This document shows positions 37,454-45,905 of a DNA stretch of 62,972 nucleotides, in pieces (position 1 is the stretch's first letter; each line of letters starts with the position of its first letter). The stretch lies in contig PXRJ01000063.1 in the NCBI GenBank assembly GCA_003021705.1, positions 1-62,972 on the forward strand, read 5' to 3'. The DNA comes from Halobacteriales archaeon QS_3_64_16 (lineage in GTDB: Archaea; Halobacteriota; Halobacteria; Halobacteriales; Halococcaceae). The translations under genes and the position numbers were made by a program. The notes beneath the pieces are model-generated. The model was not told the origin of the DNA. It made no database searches and saw only the letters and a program-made list of their open reading frames with translations.

Positions 37454-37620
37454 CTGCACCTTTTTACTGCGCCCCGCTCGCTCCCTGCGGTCGCTCGCTT
37501 AGGAGGCGCAGTGAAATCTGTTCTCGTGAGCGACCGTAGGGAGCGAACGAGAGCAGGGAGTGAGAGGTGAGCGAGCGCCAGCGAGCGAACGGGAAGACCA
37601 TGGTACCAAAAAGAAGCCGC
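37454..37620. repeat. Intergenic module, copy 3, behind tRNA-Pro
   Basis: Opens with the same GCACCTTTTT (T5 at 37461-37465) as the two sdh copies. It then has ACTGCGCC...GGCGCAGT arms (37465-37513), CGCTCGCTCCCTGCGGTCGCTCGC and its inverted partner GAGCGACCGTAGGGAGCGAACGAG, and ends near ACCAAAAAGAAGCC. It lacks the AAAAATCTGCACC block of copies 1 and 2. No gene is recognised from 37454 to 37723. Confidence 0.55.
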
Positions 37621-37723
37621 GCTGATAACCGCCCCCTGCGAAAACCGGCCAGTAGAGGGACGGTAGTCGTAAGCGTGCTATCGGCTTCGGATCGTAGATA
37701 GGCTTCGACAGGAAAGGAAGCGA

Positions 37724-37888
37724 TCACCAGACGTGTGGTCGGACGAACCGGGTTTCGATGTCGTGGCCGGTTTCGACGGCGTGATCGATGACGAGACGGC
37801 TAAGCCCGACGGCGTCGTGCTCGTCGGCGTGGACCGACCAGGCACACTCGACGCAGTCCCTGATCTCGACCTCCTCTCGTCGGTCCAT
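37724..37888 (-). CDS. Small haloarchaeal protein with a CxxC pair
   Basis: A 54-residue protein (MDRREEVEIRDCVECAWSVH, then DEHDAVGLSRLVIDHAVETG and RFVRPHVW). CVEC plus conserved-looking His residues (VHADEHD, IDHAVETGHD) suggest one metal site. The acidic, high-Val/Asp composition and third-position GC are typical of a real haloarchaeal gene, and the opposite frames are Arg/Ser-rich. I do not recognise a function. It stands alone between the tRNA-linked repeat and the MBL nuclease gene. Confidence 0.55.
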   Translation of the reverse strand: MDRREEVEIRDCVECAWSVHADEHDAVGLSRLVIDHAVETGHDIETRFVRPHVW

Positions 37889-38061
37889 CTCGTCCGTTAT
37901 CCGGAACTACGATTACAAGTACGTTCGGCATGGATATATCCGGGCATTTATGTACTCCGAAGGGTCCACTTCCGGTTCGGAGCGTGCCGGACGGTGCGAG
38001 AGGGCGAACCGAGTCGGCGCTACCGCTCGGAAAAAGAGCACCGGACCGCCGCCACGTTCGA

Positions 38062-39078
38062 TCAGAACTCGCCGAGTGCCGTCTGATTGGCTTTGAGCGC
38101 TCGGCTCTCGTAGCCCAGCCCGGTCAGATGGGTCGCGAACTCCTCGGCGAACCCGTGGTGTGTGTAGACGATCTCCGGATCGACCGCTTCTACTACCGCT
38201 ACCAGCTCGGCGAAATCGGGGTGATCGGAGAGCGGGAAGGTCATGTCGTAGTCGCCGCGATACCGGAAGGCCGAATCGATCGCCCACCCCGAGAAGCCGG
38301 CTTTGAGCGCTCCAGTCTCTTCGATGATCGAATCGACGAACGCGAGGTTGTTCGTCCCCGTTGGCAACACGAGGGCGTCGCCTGCCTCCAGGTCGGTCTC
38401 AGGGCCCGAACGCTCGGCGTCGAAGGCGACATCGAGGTGGTCTTCGATCACACTGTTGATGGTCGCGATCGCCTTCGAGACGAGTACTCGGGAGCGGCCG
38501 GCCCGCTTGGCGAGTAGTTGGAGCTTCTGGGCGCGCCCGAGCGAGTAGCCGAACAAAAGCACTGGTCGGTCCATCGTCTCCTCGAGCCAGCCCGTGATCT
38601 CGGCTTCGATCTCGGATTGCTCCGGGAAGACGTACTCCGGGCTTCCGTAGGTCGTCTCGACTATCAGGACGTCGGCCTCGGGCGGCTCGAATCCTGTAAG
38701 ATAGAAGCGATCCCGCGTCGAGATATCGCCGGTATAGCAGTACTGCACTCCGGTATCGGGGTCGGTGATCAGCGCGGCCCGCGAGCCGGCGACGTGGCCT
38801 GCCAGTCGCAGGTCGATCTCGGGGACCGTCTCGCGGGAGAGCGGGCCGCCCTCTTCCCGCCTGGCCTCGGCGAGGGCGGCAGTGAGCGCCGAGCAGACGA
38901 CGCTTTCAGGTGGATCGTCGTAGAGGTGATCGCCGTGGGCGTGGCTGAGAAAGGCGATATCACCCGCCGATCGCGTCCCGTCGGCGACGACGGTGGTGCT
39001 ATCACTCAGCTCGATCTCGACGCCGTCCCTGAGCCGGACTTCGGTGCCGGACGGCGACCTGGCGTTCGATCCCGTCAC
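38062..39078 (-). CDS. Metallo-beta-lactamase fold nuclease, ligase-associated type
   Basis: Protein of 338 residues of the beta-CASP/SNM1-CPSF group. Metal site HxHxDH is SHAHGDHL (His46, His48, Asp50, His51). Further ligands are GHVAGSRAA, the Asp of YCYTGDIS, and the late His in DHPDF and YTHHGFAEEF. Proteins of this subgroup are either RNA 3'-end processing nucleases or the exonuclease that accompanies ATP-dependent DNA ligase in bacterial repair operons. The ATP-dependent ligase gene lies 100 bases upstream on the same strand, which supports a DNA-repair partner, but an RNA substrate cannot be excluded. There are no KH domains, unlike archaeal CPSF1/2. Confidence 0.8.
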   Translation of the reverse strand: MTGSNARSPSGTEVRLRDGVEIELSDSTTVVADGTRSAGDIAFLSHAHGDHLYDDPPESVVCSALTAALAEARREEGGPLSRETVPEIDLRLAGHVAGSRAALITDPDTGVQYCYTGDISTRDRFYLTGFEPPEADVLIVETTYGSPEYVFPEQSEIEAEITGWLEETMDRPVLLFGYSLGRAQKLQLLAKRAGRSRVLVSKAIATINSVIEDHLDVAFDAERSGPETDLEAGDALVLPTGTNNLAFVDSIIEETGALKAGFSGWAIDSAFRYRGDYDMTFPLSDHPDFAELVAVVEAVDPEIVYTHHGFAEEFATHLTGLGYESRALKANQTALGEF

Positions 39079-39177
39079 TGACCGATCGTATGCGGTGCGC
39101 GGATATGGGCGTTTCCGATCGCCGGCGTCGGGATATCGGGAAGCACGCGGTCCACTATTCGTCGCGGAGCACGTGGC

Positions 39178-40917
39178 TCACTGCTGATCGTACAGTTCCT
39201 CGACGCGCGAGAGCGTATCGCTATCGGCTGGCGCGAGGTCCTCACGAACGCGGAGGAATCGGGGAAATCGGAGCGCGTAGCCCGAGTCGTACTCGCTGGA
39301 GGGTTGGATCGCCTCGTACTCGATCTCGAGGACGATTGCCGGTTCGACGTCGAAGACCTGTCCTTCCCGTCCGGCGAGCAGTGCTTCGAGCCGGTCAGTG
39401 AGTTCGCGCAATTGCTCGTCGGTGTAGCCGGTCGCGAGCCGACCTACCTCGCTGAAACGCTGTTCGTCGTTCTCCCTCCCGGTTCGGTCGTCCTCGCTCC
39501 CATCGGCGTCGGTCTCGGCCTCGCAATCGTCGCGGCAGGCCAGAAAGAGCCGTCCGAGAAAATCACTGCGCCGCCCCTCGCTGTACTGGGCCCGCGTAAT
39601 GAGGAGATCTAGGGTCTCCATCGTGGGTTTGGCCTTCATCATGTAGCCGACCCGGCGGCCCGGCTGGTAGCGTGCACCCAAATTCTTCAGCATGACCCCC
39701 TCGTGGCCCGCTTCCAGGGCCCCCTCGTAGAACTCCCGGGCGCTTTCCTCCTCGGTCACTCGCTCGTTCTCGGCGCGCTCGATCGCCCCTGGTTCGGCGT
39801 CGAGAACCCTCTCTAAGGCGTCGATACGGGTTTCGAGGGATCTATCGAGCAGCGACTCGCCCTTTAGTGCGAGGGCGTCGAAACAGTAGACGAGCGCTGG
39901 GATCCGTTCGACTAAGTCCTCGATGTCGTACCTGCGCTTGATGCGCTGGGAGAAGCGCTGGAAGGTCACCGGAGTCTTCGTCTCTCGGTCGTAGCCGATC
40001 GCCTCGCCATCGATTACACACGTCTCGGCGTCGACGTTCTCACGGACGGCACGGACGATATCGGGGAAAGCCTCGGTGACGTCCTCGAGTTTCCGGGTGA
40101 ACACTCGTACTTCCTCGCCCTCTTTGTGCAGCTGGATTCTCACGCCGTCGTATTTCGATTCCAGAAGGACATCCCCGGGCTCTTCGGCGATGCTCTCGAT
40201 TCCGTCTTCGAGCCCCTCGGCCTTCTCGGCGAGCATCACCCGTACCGGCCGGAAGAGCTCGATACCCAGCTCCGAGAGCCCAGCCATGCCCTCTTCTCTC
40301 GCGGTGCGGGCGACGAGCGGATAGTCGTTCGTCACCTGGAACGCGCGTTCGACAGCCTCGACATCCTCGTCGCCGTCGAGAAAAGCCAGGGCGATGCCGT
40401 CGCGGACGAGGCCCTCGCCGACGCCGATACGGAGATGACCGAGCGCCGTCCGGGTGAGGTAACGCGCTTCGGTGGGAGTCGAGTCACTGAGCAGCCGCGC
40501 GATCGCATCGATTCGCCTTCCCTGGCTACCCCCGCCTTCGTAGCTTGCCAGTTCTCGAAGCGTCGTATAAACGTCCTCGACTGTGAGGTCCGTAGTGATG
40601 AGCGTCTGCTGGGTTTCGTTCTCGCTCGCCCAGGCGGCGGCGTCACCGAGATCGCCCGTTTCGCGCCAGCGATCGTCGATTGCCTCTTCCTCGATGCCGG
40701 TGGCCTTCGCGATCGCCCGCTTCGTGAGACTGGAGGAGACGCCGAGATCCTCCGCCTGCCAGGCGGGAAAGAGATGGCCCTGGACGAGCGTGACGACTAT
40801 CGGAAGCTGTTCGGCGTCGCTATCGGCGAAGGTTCGGGCCAGTACGTCGCGTTTCTCGAGCGTCGATTGGGTCCCCTCGAGGTGCTTGTAGACCCCGACT
40901 AGGGCGGCGTACTCCAT
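39178..40917 (-). CDS. ligB: ATP-dependent DNA ligase
   Basis: Protein of 579 residues from ATG 40917 (MEYAALVGVYKHLEGTQSTL); an earlier ATG at 40989 would add 24 residues not expected in the family. Adenylation occurs at Lys255 in ESKYDGVRIQLHKEG (motif I). Other nucleotidyltransferase motifs are VIDGEAIGYD (III), CFDALAL (IIIa), HEGVMLKNL (IV) and GYMMKAKP (V). An N-terminal helical DNA-binding domain and a C-terminal OB-fold with an acidic insert (DDCEAETDADGSEDDRTGRE) complete the enzyme. It seals Okazaki fragments and repair nicks. Followed by the MBL nuclease gene in the same direction; probably one operon. Confidence 0.96.
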   Translation of the reverse strand: MEYAALVGVYKHLEGTQSTLEKRDVLARTFADSDAEQLPIVVTLVQGHLFPAWQAEDLGVSSSLTKRAIAKATGIEEEAIDDRWRETGDLGDAAAWASENETQQTLITTDLTVEDVYTTLRELASYEGGGSQGRRIDAIARLLSDSTPTEARYLTRTALGHLRIGVGEGLVRDGIALAFLDGDEDVEAVERAFQVTNDYPLVARTAREEGMAGLSELGIELFRPVRVMLAEKAEGLEDGIESIAEEPGDVLLESKYDGVRIQLHKEGEEVRVFTRKLEDVTEAFPDIVRAVRENVDAETCVIDGEAIGYDRETKTPVTFQRFSQRIKRRYDIEDLVERIPALVYCFDALALKGESLLDRSLETRIDALERVLDAEPGAIERAENERVTEEESAREFYEGALEAGHEGVMLKNLGARYQPGRRVGYMMKAKPTMETLDLLITRAQYSEGRRSDFLGRLFLACRDDCEAETDADGSEDDRTGRENDEQRFSEVGRLATGYTDEQLRELTDRLEALLAGREGQVFDVEPAIVLEIEYEAIQPSSEYDSGYALRFPRFLRVREDLAPADSDTLSRVEELYDQQ

Positions 40918-41088
40918 CGGTTTCGGTATGGTGAGTACGGATAAAAACGGTCCGACTCGACGCGACAAGTCCGCGTTCTCAGAGGACATCAATCGGCCGA
41001 ACCACGATGAGGGCGGAGGACGGAGCGGCAGTAGTCGTCCCTGAGACGAATTGCGATCGGTCAGAAAGGAAAGGAATCGTGACCGCGG

Positions 41089-41970
41089 TCAGGCTGTGGG
41101 AGCGACGAGTCGGCCGCTCGTGTTCGTCGTATTGGAGCTTCCGTTCGCGCCGGCGGTCGCGTTTCCGCTGCCACCGCCGCTACCGCCGGACTGGCCCTCG
41201 CTGGCCCACTGCTCGTACTGCTGGGAGTTCATCGCGTCGACCTCCGCGAGCATCGCCGAGTGGCCCGAGCCACAGAACTCAGCACAGTAGAGCTGGTACT
41301 GACCCGTCTGGGTGACGTTCGTCTTCAGCGTGTTGTACTGGCCCGGGATAGCGTCCTGCTTCAAGCCGAGCTGTGGGGCGTGGACCGCGTGGATTACGTC
41401 CCGAGAGGTGATATGTAGGTAGACCGGCTTATCGGTCGGCACGGCCAACGTCGACTGGGAGACCTTGCCGTTCGGATAGTGGAACTCCCAGCCCCACTGG
41501 TAGGCGACGACCTCGATCTGGACGGCGTTTTCCTCGCTTGGCGGGATAGCTCCATCGGAGTAGTTCTGTGAGAAGTTCATCGGCTGGGCTTCGCCCCCGC
41601 CCGGATCGGCGAACCCGGCTGCTCCCGCGCCGACGCTCGGTCCGGACGTCAGTGAGACCACGTCGTAGCCAAGCACCTGGTAGGCCGCGACGCCGACGAA
41701 TAGCAATATGATTGCCGTCGCGATCGTCCAGGTGATCTCGAGTCGACGATTCTCTTCGGTCGGTTTGGGGTCCTCGTTGTTGCGATATCGCCAGACCGTA
41801 TAGACTAAGATTCCTTCGACGAACAGTGTGATCGGCAGTGCGACGTAGATGAGCTTCTGGTTGAGTTCGGAGATCAGGTTCTCGGTCACCGACTGTGCTG
41901 CGACCGGTTCGACCGCGAACGCGAGGAGTAAAAACGGGAGGGCCCCCAGCCCCAGTAGCCTGCGGTCCAT
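41089..41970 (-). CDS. coxB: Cytochrome c oxidase subunit II
   Basis: Protein of 293 residues from ATG 41970. A signal-like N-terminal helix (LLGLGALPFLLLAFAVEPVA), then two membrane helices (KLIYVALPITLFVEGILVYT and TWTIATAIILLFVGVAAYQV) lead to an external CuA cupredoxin domain. CuA ligands are complete: the first His in DVIHAVHAP and CAEFCGSGHSAM with two Cys, Glu, His and Met. YQWGWEFHYPNG is the electron-entry strand. A Gly/Asn/Ser-rich tail ends the protein. Haloarchaea use blue copper proteins such as halocyanin as donors. Divergent from ctaB; the TATA-like ATTTACG is about 29 bases ahead. Confidence 0.96.
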   Translation of the reverse strand: MDRRLLGLGALPFLLLAFAVEPVAAQSVTENLISELNQKLIYVALPITLFVEGILVYTVWRYRNNEDPKPTEENRRLEITWTIATAIILLFVGVAAYQVLGYDVVSLTSGPSVGAGAAGFADPGGGEAQPMNFSQNYSDGAIPPSEENAVQIEVVAYQWGWEFHYPNGKVSQSTLAVPTDKPVYLHITSRDVIHAVHAPQLGLKQDAIPGQYNTLKTNVTQTGQYQLYCAEFCGSGHSAMLAEVDAMNSQQYEQWASEGQSGGSGGGSGNATAGANGSSNTTNTSGRLVAPTA

Positions 41971-42115
41971 ATAGTAGAACTTCTGATCCTCGAACGTAAA
42001 TACCTGCTGAAAGAGCACCTCCCGAAAGCCGAATAATCGCCCGAGGGAAACCCCTCGTACGCCGAAACGCGAGTCCTAAGTAGACGCCGCGAGTACCCTC
42101 TCGTAGAACCGAATC

Positions 42116-43624
42116 GTGAGCTCCTACTCATCGAGGTCGCGCCGGCGGTTCACCACGCTGCTCGCCGCCTGTGCGATCGGAGTTTACCTGCTCGTGGCCA
42201 TCGGCGCGACGACGGCGCTCACCGAGGCCGCGAGCGCCTGCTCGGGGTGGCCAGTCTGTGCTCTTCGAGGACGGCTCGGCGACCCGTTAGTGTGGATCGC
42301 GCTCGGCCACCGCGCGGTCGCGGGCCTGGTCGGGACGTTGCTCGTCCTCTGTGGCCTGCTCGCCTGGCGGGGGGAGGCGTCCCGACGAGTGAAGGCGGCA
42401 CTGGCTGTCCCGATCGGTCTCTATCCGATCCAGGTCGCTATCGGCGCGTTGGCGGCCGTCGAGGAGGTCGCCTGGGTGCCCGAAGCCCATCTCCTCGTCG
42501 GCATGGCGATCTTCGCCGGAGTCCTTCTCGCGCTCGGCTGGGCGCTCGAAGCTGATATACCCGGTACAGCCGACCTACCCGATTCTCCCGCCACTCCCGA
42601 CATCCCGAATGCCGAAACCGAAGCGGTCCAAGCGGCGACCGAACCCCTCGATCCGAGACCGAACGAAGGGGTCGAGAACCCCGATACCGAAACGGTCGAC
42701 TCCCCACCCGCGAGCGCATCGCCGGGTGCCGCTGACAGTGGGCCGGACCGGCTGTCGGCGCGGTTCGGGCGAACGCTCCGGGCCTACGTCTCGCTGACCA
42801 AGCCCCGACTCATGTGGTTGCTCTGTCTGGTCGCGGCGTCGGCGATGGCCCTGGCCGCCGGGCCGGCGCTCGACCCCTGGACTGTGATCCTGACGCTCTC
42901 GGGAGGCGTGTTCGCGATCGGCGCGAGCGGTACGTTCAATCACGTTCTCGAACGCGACGTCGACCGGCGGATGAACCGGACGGCAGATCGCCCCCTCGCA
43001 GTGGACGAGGTTTCGGTCACGAACGCGTCGGTCTTTGGCTTCGCGCTCGCGCTCGCGTCGCTGTGGGTCTTCCTCCAGGTGAACTTCTTGGTAGCCTTCC
43101 TCGGATTACTCGCGATCGCCTTCTACAGCGTGATCTACACGCTCGTCCTCAAGCCGAACACCGTCCAGAACACGGTTCTTGGGGGTGCAGCGGGCGCACT
43201 GCCGGCGCTCATCGGCTGGGCCGCCGTCACGAGCTCGATCGACCTCATAGGATTCCTGCTCGCGGTCGTGATCTTCCTCTGGACGCCCGCACACTTCTAC
43301 AATCTCGCGCTCGCGTACAAGGACGACTACGAGCGCGGCGAGTTTCCGATGCTGCCGGTCGTACGTGGCGAACGCGTGACCCGCCGACACATGCTCTGGT
43401 ATCTCGGCGCGACGCTGCTCGCGGCGGTCGGGCTCGCCGCCCTGGCCGGCCTCGGCTGGGTGTATGCCGCGGCGACGGTTTCAGCGGGAGGAATCTTCCT
43501 ATGGGCGGTCGTGAGACTCCACCGCGAGCAAACCACACAGGCAGCCTTCCGGGCCTTTCACGCCTCGAACGCCTATCTCGGTGCCGTGTTGCTCGCGATC
43601 GTCTTCGACACGCTCGTGCTGTAG
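42116..43624 (+). CDS. ctaB: Heme O synthase with N-terminal heme A synthase-like half
   Basis: Protein of 502 residues from GTG 42116. Residues 1-150 form four membrane helices with histidines placed as in half-size archaeal CtaA (LGHRAVAGLVGTLLVL; PEAHLLVGMAIFAG) and a Cys pair (ACSGWPVCAL). An acidic linker (about 155-210) follows. Residues 215-502 are a complete UbiA-type farnesyltransferase: TLRAYVSLTKPRLMWLL, the prenyl-diphosphate site NHVLERDVDRRMNRTADRPL, and the second Asp motif YKDDYERGEFPMLPVVRG. It farnesylates heme B to heme O for the oxidase. The fused half may bind heme or pass heme O on for oxidation to heme A. Divergent from coxB, which encodes its target complex. Confidence 0.93.
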   Translation: MSSYSSRSRRRFTTLLAACAIGVYLLVAIGATTALTEAASACSGWPVCALRGRLGDPLVWIALGHRAVAGLVGTLLVLCGLLAWRGEASRRVKAALAVPIGLYPIQVAIGALAAVEEVAWVPEAHLLVGMAIFAGVLLALGWALEADIPGTADLPDSPATPDIPNAETEAVQAATEPLDPRPNEGVENPDTETVDSPPASASPGAADSGPDRLSARFGRTLRAYVSLTKPRLMWLLCLVAASAMALAAGPALDPWTVILTLSGGVFAIGASGTFNHVLERDVDRRMNRTADRPLAVDEVSVTNASVFGFALALASLWVFLQVNFLVAFLGLLAIAFYSVIYTLVLKPNTVQNTVLGGAAGALPALIGWAAVTSSIDLIGFLLAVVIFLWTPAHFYNLALAYKDDYERGEFPMLPVVRGERVTRRHMLWYLGATLLAAVGLAALAGLGWVYAAATVSAGGIFLWAVVRLHREQTTQAAFRAFHASNAYLGAVLLAIVFDTLVL

Positions 43625-43691
43625 GTTCAATAGGGCCGAGACGATCGGCTCTAGGTCATCATGTATTGATCCGAGTGCTGGTACCGGTCGA

Positions 43692-45152
43692 CTAGTACCT
43701 GACCTGATCCCACGTCTTCGGGTGTGATTCGGTGAGCGAGAGCACGCCAGCGCCCTCGAAGGTATCGCGGGCGACCCGATCGGCTTCCTCGAGTATAGCC
43801 GCCTCGTTGACGGCCTCGTCGGTACCGCTTCCGGGGCGGCCGTCCCGCAGGCGAACTCGGCCGTCTACCATGACGAACGCGACGTCCCCGCCGGTCGCGT
43901 AGTGGACGATGCGCTGGGGCAGGGCGTAGCGAGGGTACAATCGGGCCGAACGGGCGTCGAGTGCGATCACGTCGGCCTGCTTACCGGGCTCGAGCGAACC
44001 GACCGCTTCGGCGAGATCAAGCGCCCCCGCGGCGTCGATCGTCATCGCCTCGATGAGTTTCCCGGCGGGCAACAGTGAGGTGTCCTCGAAGTGCGCACGC
44101 TGGAGTTGAGCGGCGATCCGTGCCTGGGAGAGCAGGTCGAAGGAACGATCTGGTGCCGCCCCGTCGGTCGAGATCGCCACGGTGAGGCCCGCATCGAGGG
44201 CCTCGATCACGGGAAAACGGGCCGTCGCGTAGGCATGCGTCAGCGGACCGTGTGAGGCCGACACTCCGTTGTCCGCCAGCAGCTCGATCTCCCGTTCAGA
44301 GATCCCAGCACAGTGGGCGAGCGAGAGCGACGGCGAGAGTATCTCCGGGACCGCTTTCGCCGCCGCTTCGACCTGCCCGCCGTAGCAGTGAGCCTGGATC
44401 GGGAGGTCGTGTTCCTCGGCGAGTTCAACGACTCGCTCTAGGCCCACGATCGAGCGCTCGCTCGCTTGTGGGGGAGTCGCGTCTCCGTCGTCCTCGAACT
44501 CGGGAACGAGTTCGGCGAGCGCAACACACACCGAGAGGCGACCGTCGGCGGCCCCGTCGAGGCGATCGATCACCGCCCGCGTGGTCTCGATCGCGCGATC
44601 GAGACCGACGGTGATCTCCTCACCCGTCCGGGGGTCACGACAGTCGAGCGGATAGGGCGGTCCCGGCGGACCGACCGCACAGACGTGTCTGAGGCCGAGT
44701 TCGCGGTAGCCTTCGGCCGCGGCGAGGGCGTACTTGGGGTTATCCACCCGTGGCACCGAACCGACGTAGGATAGCGACGTGGTGACGCCCGCCCGAAGCC
44801 GGGAGAGGGCGGCGAGGCGGCTCTCGGCTCGCCAGAAGCGCTCGTCGGCGTGCCGGCAGTAGAGTTCCCGAACCACCTCTAACCAGTCCCCAGTGCCGTT
44901 CGCGAGGTTCTTCGTTAGAGCGTGGCCAGCGTGGCCATGACTGTCGATCAGGCCGGGGAGCAACACCGACTCGCGAAGATCGATGCGCTCGACGCTACCG
45001 TACGTCTCGAGTATCGTATCGCGGTCGCCGACAGCGGCGATTCGGTCGTCCTCGACGACGATCGCACCCGGGTCGAGCACCCGCCGATCGTCGTCGACGG
45101 TGATCACCGCGCCGCCGACGAGTACCACCGAGCTCGACGAAGGAGTCCCCAT
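43692..45152 (-). CDS. Amidohydrolase of the deaminase/chlorohydrolase group
   Basis: Protein of 486 residues with a TIM-barrel and flanking beta-sandwich. Metal and catalytic residues: His72 and His74 (LLPGLIDSHGHAGH), His in IQAHCYGGQVEAA, HCAG with the next His, and the Asp in AISTDGAAPDRSFDL. This is the one-metal pattern of the guanine/cytosine/S-adenosylhomocysteine deaminases and of atrazine-type chlorohydrolases. The composite barrel begins VVLVGGAVITVDDDRRVLDP and closes with LEPGKQADVIALD and VMVDGRVRLRDGR. The substrate cannot be predicted; a purine- or methylthioadenosine-related amine is the common case. Convergent with ctaB. Confidence 0.87.
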   Translation of the reverse strand: MGTPSSSSVVLVGGAVITVDDDRRVLDPGAIVVEDDRIAAVGDRDTILETYGSVERIDLRESVLLPGLIDSHGHAGHALTKNLANGTGDWLEVVRELYCRHADERFWRAESRLAALSRLRAGVTTSLSYVGSVPRVDNPKYALAAAEGYRELGLRHVCAVGPPGPPYPLDCRDPRTGEEITVGLDRAIETTRAVIDRLDGAADGRLSVCVALAELVPEFEDDGDATPPQASERSIVGLERVVELAEEHDLPIQAHCYGGQVEAAAKAVPEILSPSLSLAHCAGISEREIELLADNGVSASHGPLTHAYATARFPVIEALDAGLTVAISTDGAAPDRSFDLLSQARIAAQLQRAHFEDTSLLPAGKLIEAMTIDAAGALDLAEAVGSLEPGKQADVIALDARSARLYPRYALPQRIVHYATGGDVAFVMVDGRVRLRDGRPGSGTDEAVNEAAILEEADRVARDTFEGAGVLSLTESHPKTWDQVRY

Positions 45153-45285
45153 ACCCGGCTTACTCAGGGTGCTGTCTTAGTGCTGTGCGCAATCTTCCGG
45201 CGATCCCGTGCTGTTGTTCTGTCCGGGACGGCAGGGTTCCCGATCGACGCTCTCTATGGGGCTCTCGCGGACGCTCCGATACGCA

Positions 45286-45292
45286 CTTAATG
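45286..45292 (+). promoter_or_regulatory. TATA box for the Nudix gene
   Basis: CTTAATG centred 27 bases before ATG 45316; this fixes the start of the Nudix protein inside a longer open frame. Confidence 0.5.
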
Positions 45293-45315
45293 TCTGGCGG
45301 AGTAACGTATCGGTA

Positions 45316-45747
45316 ATGTCAGTACAAGCGGTCAGTGCGGGGGCTATCCTCTTTCGGAACACGAGGGGCCGCCGCGAGTACCTCCTCTTGAAGAGCCGCC
45401 CCGGGGACTGGGAGTTCCCCAAAGGCGGCGTCGAGGGGGACGAAGAGCTTCAGCAGACGGCGATCCGCGAGGTACAGGAGGAAGCGGGGATCAGCGACTT
45501 CCGATTGCTCGATGGCTTCCGTCGGGATTATAACTACGTCTTCCAGGCCGGCGGGAAGACGATCCACAAGACGGTGCACCTCTTCGTCGCCAAATCCTTC
45601 GAGGCGAGCGCGGAACTCTCCTCCGAGCACCGGGACCTGCAGTGGCGCGATTACGAACAGGCGATCAATACCATCACCCAGGACGGCCCACGGGAGGTCC
45701 TCGAAGCGGCCGACGTGTTCTTAGAGGAGTACGACGACGGGAGCTAA
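45316..45747 (+). CDS. Nudix hydrolase, diadenosine polyphosphate type
   Basis: Protein of 143 residues. The complete Nudix box GX5EX7REUXEEXGU is at 37-59 (GGVEGDEELQQTAIREVQEE, then AGI). The preceding SRPGDWEFPKG and the following DYNYVFQAGGKTIHKTVHLF match Ap4A hydrolases of the MutT family, which clear signalling or damaged nucleotides. The start is set by the TATA box at leaderless spacing. The gene stands alone. Confidence 0.92.
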   Translation: MSVQAVSAGAILFRNTRGRREYLLLKSRPGDWEFPKGGVEGDEELQQTAIREVQEEAGISDFRLLDGFRRDYNYVFQAGGKTIHKTVHLFVAKSFEASAELSSEHRDLQWRDYEQAINTITQDGPREVLEAADVFLEEYDDGS

Positions 45748-45905
45748 CCAGTTCGGCGGACCTTCCTGATCCGGAATCGCTCCACTCCTCCGGGATAACA
45801 GACATGGTATCATATCGACATTATTTGACACGCGACCAAACGCTTTAGACGCGGGGCTGGTCGGTAGCCGAATCACTTAGCCCGATCGGGGGCCCAAGCG
45901 GCGTC

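Noticed and set aside
37464-37727. Minus-strand frame of 87 codons behind the tRNA
   Set aside because: Covers the repeat module and has no protein-like composition.
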